Of a stretch of DNA of 64,000 nucleotides, positions 18,953 through 26,380 are shown in pieces (position 1 is the stretch's first letter; every line of letters begins with the position of its first letter). Source of the DNA: Xanthomonas sp. Leaf131. Lineage in GTDB: Bacteria > Pseudomonadota > Gammaproteobacteria > Xanthomonadales > Xanthomonadaceae. Location: assembly GCF_001423495.1 (NCBI RefSeq), contig NZ_LMOG01000018.1, positions 619,142 through 683,141 on the forward strand. The letters are read 5' to 3'. The position numbers and the translations under genes are program-made. Under the pieces are notes generated by a model that was not told the DNA's origin, did not search any database, and was given only the letters and a program-made list of their open reading frames with translations.

Positions 18953-19683
18953 GTAACGCTGCGCAACGCGCTTTTTCACTGAATGGCAAGACCATTTTGG
19001 TCACAGGTGCTTCATCGGGCATCGGTAGGCAAATCGCCGTTTCCTGCGCGCGGCGTGGGGCGCGCCTGGTCATCACCGGGCGGGATGCAGACCGCCTTCA
19101 AGAAACCTACAACTTATTAAAAGGCCAAGGACACCTCCAAGTGCTGGCCGATCTGACCGAAGCCGAAGGCCGTGAACGACTGGTACATGGCATTTCCAGC
19201 ATAGACGGCTTGGTCCACTGCGCTGGCAGGCAGCGCTTGAGCCCTATCAGGCAGTTGACCGAGAAGCTCATGACCGATGTCTATGCGGTCAATTTCCTGG
19301 CACCTGTCATGCTCACCCAGCGGCTGCTGCAGGCCAACGCTCTCGCGCCTCAAAGCTCCATCGTCTTCATGCTTTCCACTGCGGCCCATATCGGCACACC
19401 CGGGGTAGGACCATATTCGGCCATGAAGTCAGCTCTGCTCGGCATCATCCGCTGCCTGTCCATGGAGCAGGCTAAACGCAAGATCCGGGTCAATGGCATG
19501 TCCCCCTCTGCAGTCGTGACGCCCATCTGGGACGCAACCCATCTGGAAGCACAGCAAAAACGCCATCCGCTTGGATTGGGCACCCCAGAGGACGTAGCGA
19601 ACGCTGCGATCTATCTCTTGTCCGATGCCAGCCGCTGGGTAACCGGGACCAGTTTGGTGATGGACGGTGGGGCTGTCCTGTGA
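18949..19683 (+). CDS. Short-chain dehydrogenase/reductase (FabG-like) 2
   Basis: This 244-residue SDR has TGASSGIG and the catalytic Tyr156-xxx-Lys160 (YSAMK). A near-identical GKTILVTGASSGIGRQIAVSC start shows it is a tandem paralogue of the preceding gene. The C-terminus YLLSDASRWVTGTSLVMDGGAVL is canonical. It overlaps both neighbours by four bases, consistent with tightly coupled translation. Having two reductases may mean two different keto substrates, for example acyl-ACP and a sugar. Sequence alone does not decide. Confidence 0.9.
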   Translation: MSNAAQRAFSLNGKTILVTGASSGIGRQIAVSCARRGARLVITGRDADRLQETYNLLKGQGHLQVLADLTEAEGRERLVHGISSIDGLVHCAGRQRLSPIRQLTEKLMTDVYAVNFLAPVMLTQRLLQANALAPQSSIVFMLSTAAHIGTPGVGPYSAMKSALLGIIRCLSMEQAKRKIRVNGMSPSAVVTPIWDATHLEAQQKRHPLGLGTPEDVANAAIYLLSDASRWVTGTSLVMDGGAVL

Positions 19684-20333
19684 CCTATTCCGTGCTCATC
19701 GTAGGCGCGGGCGGCTGGGGCCGGGAGGTCCTTGAGCAAATGCAAGGTGATGTGGCGCATCGCAAGGAATGGGAAGTTACCGGATTCCTGGACAGCCGCG
19801 AGCATATTCTCGATGGCTTCGATACCGGGGTACCCATCGTCGGTGACCCTTTGACATACGTGCCGCGTGGCAACGAGGCTTTTGTCTGCGCGCAAGGCGA
19901 CCCATTGGAACGGCATAAATACATTCAACCGCTGCTTGCAAAGGGGGCCGCGTTCATCCCAATCTGCACCGAGGCGCACCTCAGTCGCCGCGTGCGTCTG
20001 GGCACAGGTTGCTTTCTCGGCAACCAGGTACACGTTGGCCCCGATGTGTGGATCGGGGATTTTGCCAATCTGCTCACTTGGTCGGTGATTGGACACGATG
20101 TCCGCATTGGCAATTATGCTCATGTGGGCGCACAGGTTTTCATGGGCGGCGGCGTGCAGATAGGCGACTTCGCAATCGTGCACCCGCGTGCCACCCTGGT
20201 GCCTGGCGTCAAGGTAGGTGAGAACGCTGTTGTCGGCACCGGTGCGGTCGTGCTGAAGGATGTGCCAGCGGGCGCCACGGTGTTTGGCAATCCGGCCAAG
20301 ATCGTATTCCACAAGAACATCAAGATGGACTGA
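19680..20333 (+). CDS. NeuD/PglD-type sugar acyltransferase (left-handed beta-helix)
   Basis: This 217-residue protein has an N-terminal Rossmann-like nucleotide-sugar-binding part (VLIVGAGGWGREVLEQM). The C-terminal hexapeptide repeats (VHVGPDVWIGDFANLL, VQIGDFAIVHPRATLVPGVKVGENAVVGTGAVVL) form a left-handed beta helix. Family members N-acylate 4-amino sugars. The GTG start at 19680 overlaps the SDR stop. Together with the ACP, KAS III and SDR genes it suggests transfer of a hydroxyacyl or acetyl group to the amino sugar made by the aminotransferase (inference). Confidence 0.88.
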   Translation: MTYSVLIVGAGGWGREVLEQMQGDVAHRKEWEVTGFLDSREHILDGFDTGVPIVGDPLTYVPRGNEAFVCAQGDPLERHKYIQPLLAKGAAFIPICTEAHLSRRVRLGTGCFLGNQVHVGPDVWIGDFANLLTWSVIGHDVRIGNYAHVGAQVFMGGGVQIGDFAIVHPRATLVPGVKVGENAVVGTGAVVLKDVPAGATVFGNPAKIVFHKNIKMD

Positions 20334-20336
20334 TCC

Positions 20337-21482
20337 ATGCGCTCCAGGATGCACCCCAAGTATTACTTGTCGCAGGAAATCTTTGATCGCGAGCAGCGCA
20401 GGATCTTCCGCAGGGTCTGGTTGTTCGCAGGACTCAAGACGCTGCTGAAGGATCACAATTGCTTTATCACACGCAAGATCGCGGGTGTTCCTCTGGTGAT
20501 CCAGAACTTCCACGGGCAAATCCGTGCGTTCGAGAACGTCTGCCTCCACCGCAGCGCACTGATTCAAACCGGTGCTATCGGTTGCCGGCCTTTGGTGTGC
20601 CCCTACCATGCCTGGAGTTACGACGAACAAGGCCGGGTAAAGAACATCCCGGACTGCGATGCGATCTATCGCCTGGACACTAGTGAAAAGGCCAACTTGA
20701 AGCTGCGCGAATTCTCACTGCGCGCCATCGGCAACCTGTTGTTCGTCAACCTCGATCCAGACCCCATGCCAATCGAGGAGCAGTTTTCGGCAGACTTCAT
20801 CGCCTTGCTGGAAAGTAGTTCCAACGCCTATGACACTGAGGTCATGGTGACCACATGGCATGGCCGGTACAACTGGAAGCTGGCCTACGAGAATCTGCGG
20901 GACGCCAACCACCCGCGCTTTGTCCACCCCAAGACCCTGGCCAAAAGCGTCAACTTCACTCCCCAGGTAAACGAGGAACAAGCCAAGGAGTCCATGGAGG
21001 CCTTGCAGGACACATCGCCCGCAGCGCTGAGGCGCGAGATGCGCCGCTTCAGTTTCGGCGGCCCGGAAGCCACCATCCCCAACCTTAAGCATTTTGGCTG
21101 GCACGCTAAAGTGGAACGCTGGGGCAAGCAGGACGCCTACTTTAACTGGCTTGCCTTCCCGAATTTGCATATCGCGAGCGCCAACGGGGGCTATTCCTTC
21201 ACTCTGGAACACCACATCCCCGTCGCACCGGACCGGACCGACCTGGAAATCTATTGGTTTAGCGCACGCAAGAAACAGCCTTACGGTTCTTCCAGCCAAG
21301 TGCTGCTTGCGCAGATGCACGGCAGCAAGGTGGTAGTGGGAGAAGACGTGGACATCATGGAGCGGGTGCAGGCGGCACTGCATACAGACGCCCCGCTACC
21401 CACCCAGGGAGCCTATGAATCCATGAATCGCCTGGTTGAGCGCTGGTACACGGTGCTGATGGAGACCGAACATGAGATCTAG
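20337..21482 (+). CDS. Rieske non-heme iron oxygenase, alpha subunit
   Basis: This 381-residue oxygenase has a Rieske [2Fe-2S] site, Cys69-x-His71 (CLHRS) and Cys88-x2-His91 (CPYHAW). The mononuclear iron site is Asp189-x2-His192-x4-His197 (RDANHPRFVH). Both metal centres look complete. Such enzymes hydroxylate or otherwise oxidise small organic molecules, using electrons from a ferredoxin/reductase encoded elsewhere; none is seen nearby. Here it probably modifies the acyl chain or the sugar of the flagellin glycan. It overlaps the next gene by 11 bases. Confidence 0.92.
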   Translation: MRSRMHPKYYLSQEIFDREQRRIFRRVWLFAGLKTLLKDHNCFITRKIAGVPLVIQNFHGQIRAFENVCLHRSALIQTGAIGCRPLVCPYHAWSYDEQGRVKNIPDCDAIYRLDTSEKANLKLREFSLRAIGNLLFVNLDPDPMPIEEQFSADFIALLESSSNAYDTEVMVTTWHGRYNWKLAYENLRDANHPRFVHPKTLAKSVNFTPQVNEEQAKESMEALQDTSPAALRREMRRFSFGGPEATIPNLKHFGWHAKVERWGKQDAYFNWLAFPNLHIASANGGYSFTLEHHIPVAPDRTDLEIYWFSARKKQPYGSSSQVLLAQMHGSKVVVGEDVDIMERVQAALHTDAPLPTQGAYESMNRLVERWYTVLMETEHEI

Positions 21483-22095
21483 GTGGATCATCGGCGGCAG
21501 CGAATACCTCGATCTGGCCTTTCACGCCTGGAAGCACGCGCGTCAGGACGAGACGGTCATCAGGATCGATGTACCACAGGACTCGGAACACGAATTCGAT
21601 CTGGACGTGCTGGATGGACTGAATCCGACTGACGGGGCCATGTTCGTGGCTTTTGACGAACGCTTCGGCAACTTCAAGCGCATGGAACTGATGCAGGCAG
21701 CAATGGAGCGTGGCTTCAAGCTCGAGCCCTTCATCCACCCAAGCGCAGCCATCGACTCTGACACGGCCATTGGGCTCAACGCATTCGTGGGTGCCAATGC
21801 TGTCGTTGGGCACGGGTGCAGGATCGACTACAACACCGTCATCCATGCCGGCACGCACCTCGGACCCGCATGCCGCGTTAAATCTTCATGCTGGATAGAG
21901 AATGGTGTGCAAATCGGCGCGGGCGTCGAGATCGGCAGCAATAGCATCCTGCGAACCGGCGCCATCGTGCGTGGGGGCGTCAAGGTTGGGCGAAGCTGCG
22001 AACTTGGCTGGCCACGTGTCTACTGCGAGGACGTGCCGGCCAAGACCTATTTCCACGCTCGCTACGACACTCCAATCCATGTTTATGAAACCTAA
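21472..22095 (+). CDS. Second hexapeptide-repeat acyltransferase (left-handed beta-helix)
   Basis: This 207-residue protein has a short N-terminal region (WIIGGSEYLDLAFHAW). Hexapeptide repeats follow (FIHPSAAIDSDTAIGLNAFVG, GVQIGAGVEIGSNSILRTGAIVRGGVKVG). It resembles NeuD-type acyltransferases but is shorter and divergent from the one at 19680. Its start lies within the end of the Rieske gene. Two acyltransferases in one pathway may mean two acylated positions, or a paired N- and O-acylation. The substrate is unknown. Confidence 0.82.
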   Translation: MRSRWIIGGSEYLDLAFHAWKHARQDETVIRIDVPQDSEHEFDLDVLDGLNPTDGAMFVAFDERFGNFKRMELMQAAMERGFKLEPFIHPSAAIDSDTAIGLNAFVGANAVVGHGCRIDYNTVIHAGTHLGPACRVKSSCWIENGVQIGAGVEIGSNSILRTGAIVRGGVKVGRSCELGWPRVYCEDVPAKTYFHARYDTPIHVYET

Positions 22096-22109
22096 GCCGG
22101 GGACCAATC

Positions 22110-23327
22110 ATGCAAACCGCTATCCAATTCAAACTAAATATCGACCCGCAGGCATCGGAAGAGACGTTTCAGGTCGCCGCCGAGGGCCTGACTCGTGATC
22201 CGATGTTCGGTATTCCCGAGGACGTTCGCCAACTCATTGCCAAATTTGGCGACGAAGTCAAGGTGATCGTTTTAGGAACCGGGGGGTTCGGCGCGCACTT
22301 GCTGAACCTGAAGCAGGACCGGCACTGCAATGTGATCGCCTCGGTGGACGACTTCCGCTATCACTCCGGTGCGCTGTATTACGGCACTCCGATCATCTCG
22401 ACGGACAGGTTCATCGAACTGACCAAGTCTGGCGACATCATCGCCCTCAACACCTGCCGATATGACGGACCCAAGCGATTTTTTGACCAGGTCTGCAGGC
22501 AGCACGGGATTGCTCATATCAACTTTGAACAGGCCGTTCGCGCTTTCGGTTTACAGGGGCGTGTAGATTTCCGGGTGGACGATTGGGGACGGGAGATCGT
22601 GCGCAATATTCCCAGGTTTCAGCGCCTAGCAAAACGCTTTTCCGATGCCTACTCGGCACAAACCCTGTTCTCTGTCCTCAATTTTCACCTGACCTGTGAC
22701 CCCGAGTACTACCACGAAATCGAGCGCCCCTACACCACGTTGTACTTCCGCTCCGGCCTGCTGCAATTCGGTGGCGGAGAAAAGATGGTTGATTGCGGCG
22801 CCTCGATTGGCGAGTCGCTCGCAGGCCTGATTGGCGCCACCAAAGGCCAATTCTCGCGTTCTTGGATGATTGAACCCGATCGGATCAACGTCGGCACACT
22901 CAAGAACGTACTACGCCGCTACGAAGGCACGGCTCTGGCGTCCAGAATCAGTCTGCATGACTGCGGCGTAGGCGAGACAAAAGGCAGGGTTCCATTCAAC
23001 CATGAGGGTGGCCACGGCGGCTTCGTCAAGCCTTCGAGTGAGGATTGCGAACCGGCAGACATGATCGACGTATGCTGCATCGACGATGTCATCGACGATG
23101 CACCCACCTTCATCAAAATGGACATCGAGGGGTCGGAACTTCCGGCACTGAAAGGTGCGCAGAGTGCGATTGTTCAGTGCAAGCCCAAAATGGCGATCTC
23201 CGCCTATCACAGAGCTACCGATCTGCTAGATCTAAGCGATTTTGCCCTATCTCTGAACCCGGATTACAGGATCGGCCTGCGCCATCACACGCCGGATCGC
23301 TGGGATACCTGCCTTTATTTTTATTAA
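22110..23327 (+). CDS. FkbM-family methyltransferase
   Basis: This 405-residue protein has a C-terminal FkbM methyltransferase domain. The SAM-binding segment MVDCGASIGES lies near residue 226, FIKMDIEGSELPALKGA follows, and the C-terminal part includes KMAISAYHRATDLLDL. The N-terminal 180 residues include a Rossmann-like segment (VKVIVLGTGGFGAHLL), so it may bind a second nucleotide or sugar substrate. Enzymes of this family O-methylate sugars, which fits the 2-O-methyl group known on the P. syringae flagellin glycan. The methylated position here is not known. Confidence 0.87.
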   Translation: MQTAIQFKLNIDPQASEETFQVAAEGLTRDPMFGIPEDVRQLIAKFGDEVKVIVLGTGGFGAHLLNLKQDRHCNVIASVDDFRYHSGALYYGTPIISTDRFIELTKSGDIIALNTCRYDGPKRFFDQVCRQHGIAHINFEQAVRAFGLQGRVDFRVDDWGREIVRNIPRFQRLAKRFSDAYSAQTLFSVLNFHLTCDPEYYHEIERPYTTLYFRSGLLQFGGGEKMVDCGASIGESLAGLIGATKGQFSRSWMIEPDRINVGTLKNVLRRYEGTALASRISLHDCGVGETKGRVPFNHEGGHGGFVKPSSEDCEPADMIDVCCIDDVIDDAPTFIKMDIEGSELPALKGAQSAIVQCKPKMAISAYHRATDLLDLSDFALSLNPDYRIGLRHHTPDRWDTCLYFY

Positions 23328-23342
23328 CGCTCTGCCTTAAAA

Positions 23343-24725
23343 ATGAGCGGATCGATGACTGACCCAAGCAAGATTTTCCTTTTCAACTCAGCCCTTCCTG
23401 AATCCCTGGAAATGTCGGATTTCCTGAAAGGCATGGGGCCATCCCAAGACAATGTCAGAGGCCAGAATATAGGAAACGGCTATATCGCCTATGGTTTTTT
23501 GAAAGCACTGTTCGGGTGCCCGGTGAAAGTTGACCACATCTCTAACGCACTTGAGGCAAAGCTTTCCGATCAACTTGCAGAAGAGATCAACCAAAAATAC
23601 TCGCATTTTGTCTGGACGATGAAGGATGACATCCGGGAGGACTTCGCAGGCCTTCCTATTGAGAGAATCACGCACTTTCTTGAAAAAATCATGATCCCGA
23701 TCGTGCCGGTGAGCCTTTGCGCGAACTCATTCAATGGCTACGATCCGAGCTTGGCCGAGCGCCTCAGCCCTAATCAAAAGCGAAATTTCTCCCTTCTCTC
23801 TGAAAAGTCCAAGCTGATTGGCGTTCGCGGAAATTATTCCGCCGAGATCCTGAATAGCCTTGGCATAAAGAACGTCAGAGTGATTGGCTGCCCGAGCTAC
23901 TTTGAGAACGGACCCACCCGAGCTCTGCAAAAAAAACCGTGGGATGCGGACAAGGTCATCACTACGGCCACATTCTTCAATTCCGGGCTACCGAGGACAT
24001 CCCATCTGCTGCAGGATGAATTGTATTTCATCAACTTGCTCTATCTTGAAAAAGCACTGCCATCGACCCGCAACATCACAGCGCAACCTTTCAATCTCGA
24101 TGAAATACCCACGTCCTTCCAACTATTGGCCAAGGCCATGGCTGGACGGCTGGAATTTTTCTCTGATTACAGCCGATGGGCCACGTTCTTCAAAAGCAAC
24201 GACCATTGCCTCACGATTGGAACCCGACTTCACTCCGGAATCCTCTCGATTAATAGCGGCGTCCCCACCATTGTGACCAATCCGGATTCCAGGGCCAGGG
24301 AAACTTGCGAATACCTCCGCATCCCTTATGACCCTACCATTCACAGCCGAAGCAACATCCGTGAAGTTTTCGAGAACCTCGACCTCTCTGAAATGAACAA
24401 CGCTTACCCGGTTTTGTACAAGGAATTTCTTGATTTTCTCGACACAGTCGGCCTTGTTCCTTGCACTGTATCTCATGACAGACCCTGCTTTGAATTTCCG
24501 GATCTAAAGAAAAGCACTAGCCCCTCGGTTGCAGCTGAGCTACATGAAGCCTACACCGAACTCGTAGAGAATCTGGACCGCGAGGTCGTTGTTCGGAGAG
24601 AGCATGGCGGAGAGATGTCTCGGCGCTTGGTAGATAAATTCCAACTCCTTAGACGGCGCTATCCAGGGCTGACGCGCAAGGAGTATTTGGATTATCTCAG
24701 CCGATCTACGGGTAAAGCCACGTGA
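23343..24725 (+). CDS. Polysaccharide pyruvyl transferase-like protein
   Basis: This 460-residue protein resembles the pyruvyl-transferase family that adds pyruvate ketals to cell-surface sugars. Visible motifs are LIGVRGNYSAEILNSLGIKNVRVIGCPS in the middle and the diagnostic IGTRLHSGILSINSGVPTIV near residue 300. By eye it is more AT-rich than every neighbour, so it was probably acquired separately. It starts 15 bases after the methyltransferase. Its stop overlaps the GTG of a broken glycosyltransferase copy (GTGA). It could alternatively transfer another sugar, because the fold is GT-B-like. Confidence 0.75.
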   Translation: MSGSMTDPSKIFLFNSALPESLEMSDFLKGMGPSQDNVRGQNIGNGYIAYGFLKALFGCPVKVDHISNALEAKLSDQLAEEINQKYSHFVWTMKDDIREDFAGLPIERITHFLEKIMIPIVPVSLCANSFNGYDPSLAERLSPNQKRNFSLLSEKSKLIGVRGNYSAEILNSLGIKNVRVIGCPSYFENGPTRALQKKPWDADKVITTATFFNSGLPRTSHLLQDELYFINLLYLEKALPSTRNITAQPFNLDEIPTSFQLLAKAMAGRLEFFSDYSRWATFFKSNDHCLTIGTRLHSGILSINSGVPTIVTNPDSRARETCEYLRIPYDPTIHSRSNIREVFENLDLSEMNNAYPVLYKEFLDFLDTVGLVPCTVSHDRPCFEFPDLKKSTSPSVAAELHEAYTELVENLDREVVVRREHGGEMSRRLVDKFQLLRRRYPGLTRKEYLDYLSRSTGKAT

Positions 24726-24925
24726 AATCGAATCTAGTCAGCATCGTCATGCCGACCTACAAGCCACGCTATTTCGCGCAGGCGCTGGATAGCGTTTTGG
24801 CGCAAACCTAAGCAGCGTTGCAGCTGGTGATCTGTGACGCCGATGCCCCTGCCGCCATTGAGGCGGTGGTAGCGTCCAAGTTGCTGGTAGCGCCCTCCCC
24901 CCGTTCGCTACCAGCAACCAGATAA
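24722..24925 (+). pseudogene. Truncated 5' remnant of the glycosyltransferase gene
   Basis: A GTG at 24722 opens a frame reading VSIVMPTYKPRYFAQALDSVLAQT, then meets TAA at 24809-24811 after 29 codons. Bases 24737-24789 are identical to 26399-26451 in the intact glycosyltransferase at 26381. Weaker colinear similarity continues to about 24920 with one single-base indel. The remnant overlaps the upstream gene's stop by four bases, as an operon member would. This suggests the glycosyltransferase originally began here and was interrupted. Confidence 0.88.
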
Positions 24926-25062
24926 GCATTAAAGAGTAAGGTCATACCGATTTCCGGCAGCGCGTAGACAAGCTGGGCTAGCAGCGCACCAGCTTGGAAA
25001 ATCGCCCCTCTGAATGAGGAATGCTGGTCTTCACAAACTAACAGCCTTTACAAATTCTGACG

Positions 25063-25977
25063 TCAGTAATAAGTACCACCGGCAGTAACGAATCCCGCTG
25101 CATTTCCCGGAAAGACATTTGGACCTTTTCCGTTAATCCAAATCACTCCATTTGTGTATATTTGATATCGCTGACCCGTGGCCGCCCCGGAGAATGTAAA
25201 TACGTTGTCACCGCCATTTATGCTGCCAACGCGACCAACGTTAGTAAAGGCAGTAAAAGCCGGCGTACCTGTCAGTGCAACGGTAATGCTACCAATAATT
25301 AGCTGACCACCATCATACACCCCATAGTGGTAAATACCACCTCCAGTGATACTGTAGTTACCGTTGACGTAGCAGACGCCATTGGAAATTGCGACGATTT
25401 GGAAACCGGTCATTGCTGCAAACACGTGACCACCTAGGAAACTGCACAACGCTCTATTACTAATCAATATGCCATTTACTGTACCTCCGCCGCCAAAAGT
25501 GAAACCGGACACCGAAACCCTGCTACCCTCACTAACCGTGAGGAGGTATCCTGCTGTGTTACGCCAAATAGCAGATGTGCTACCTACAAGTCTTACGATG
25601 CCACCTGCCACACTGCCCATCACAACATTTTCCACGTAATTTCCGTCTGCAACATTGATAATTGCTGCATATCCACACAATGAGTAGCGCGTTCGAACCA
25701 CATTCACAGCACGCTGGATGGTCTGAAACGCAGTCGCAGCGCTTAATCCATCGTTTGAATCACTACCGGTGGTGGAGACATACAAAGATAAATCCTGAGT
25801 CAAGGCAATGGCGTAAGTGGCATAGCTGTTTGCACTAGTACCCATCGCGAACCGACCTTCATCAATGATGAAATACGGCTCGCTGGCAGCGAGTTCACCA
25901 GCTGTGGCAGCAGCATCAAATTGCGCACGCGTTCCGCGTTTCACATAAATATTGGCACCTGATATTGAATCAGACAT
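25063..25977 (-). CDS. Orphan phage tail-spike/tail-fibre-like protein
   Basis: This 304-residue protein is encoded on the strand opposite to the island. The start is taken at 25977 (MSDSISGANIYVKRGTRAQF), with AGGGA about ten bases before it, rather than the ATG ten codons upstream. Residues about 1-50 (VKRGTRAQFDAAATAGELAA, then EPYFIIDEGRFAMGT) match the N-terminal chain-attachment segments common in phage tail fibres. Then LYVSTTGSDSNDGLSAATAFQTIQRAV begins a right-handed parallel beta-helix (pectate-lyase-like), repetitive through the C-terminus. There is no signal peptide, no other phage gene and no integrase nearby. The region is AT-rich compared with both sides. Its function in this place is unknown. 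Confidence 0.72.
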   Translation of the reverse strand: MSDSISGANIYVKRGTRAQFDAAATAGELAASEPYFIIDEGRFAMGTSANSYATYAIALTQDLSLYVSTTGSDSNDGLSAATAFQTIQRAVNVVRTRYSLCGYAAIINVADGNYVENVVMGSVAGGIVRLVGSTSAIWRNTAGYLLTVSEGSRVSVSGFTFGGGGTVNGILISNRALCSFLGGHVFAAMTGFQIVAISNGVCYVNGNYSITGGGIYHYGVYDGGQLIIGSITVALTGTPAFTAFTNVGRVGSINGGDNVFTFSGAATGQRYQIYTNGVIWINGKGPNVFPGNAAGFVTAGGTYY

Positions 25978-26380
25978 GGTGTTAAATTCCCTGGATTTAT
26001 AGTTCAAAATAAATGATATTAAAAATTTTTGACACTATCACTCTAATTGAAGCGTGAGATTTTTTCAGGCCAATACTCCGTTAGCGGACACTATATTTAA
26101 ATGGAAAAATTCAACGGAAAATTGCTCTTTCTTCAATTTATCATTGACCTAATTCTATTATTGAGAACCAGTCCTCAGTTGAAGATTCGCCTCGACACAG
26201 CATCCGTGCATATGCGCATTACAGGCTTTGATGAACTCAGCACCTCGCGCAGGCGATCAAAGCACGAGTATTTCAAGCAACGGACCACTCTGGCTCCGCT
26301 GCCTGTATACGCTTAGTTGCCGAATCCTCGACAATGCGATGAGTCCCAGTCCTCCAATCCTCGAACACGGTCCGCTCTGC
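25978..26380. other. AT-rich non-coding stretch before the glycosyltransferase
   Basis: This 403-base gap separates the divergent tail-spike-like gene and the glycosyltransferase. It is clearly richer in A+T than the island. One 71-codon open frame (26101-26316) has no recognisable features and I do not support it as a gene. It presumably holds promoters for both divergent genes, but I see no good -24/-12 or sigma-28 match. Confidence 0.6.

Noticed and set aside
25063..25977. Diversity-generating retroelement target
   Set aside because: The tail-fibre N-terminus recalled tropism determinants, but there is no C-type-lectin variable region, template repeat or reverse transcriptase nearby.
26101..26316. 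71-codon open frame before the glycosyltransferase
   Set aside because: It has no motif, clear ribosome site or known relative, and sits in AT-rich DNA where chance frames are expected.
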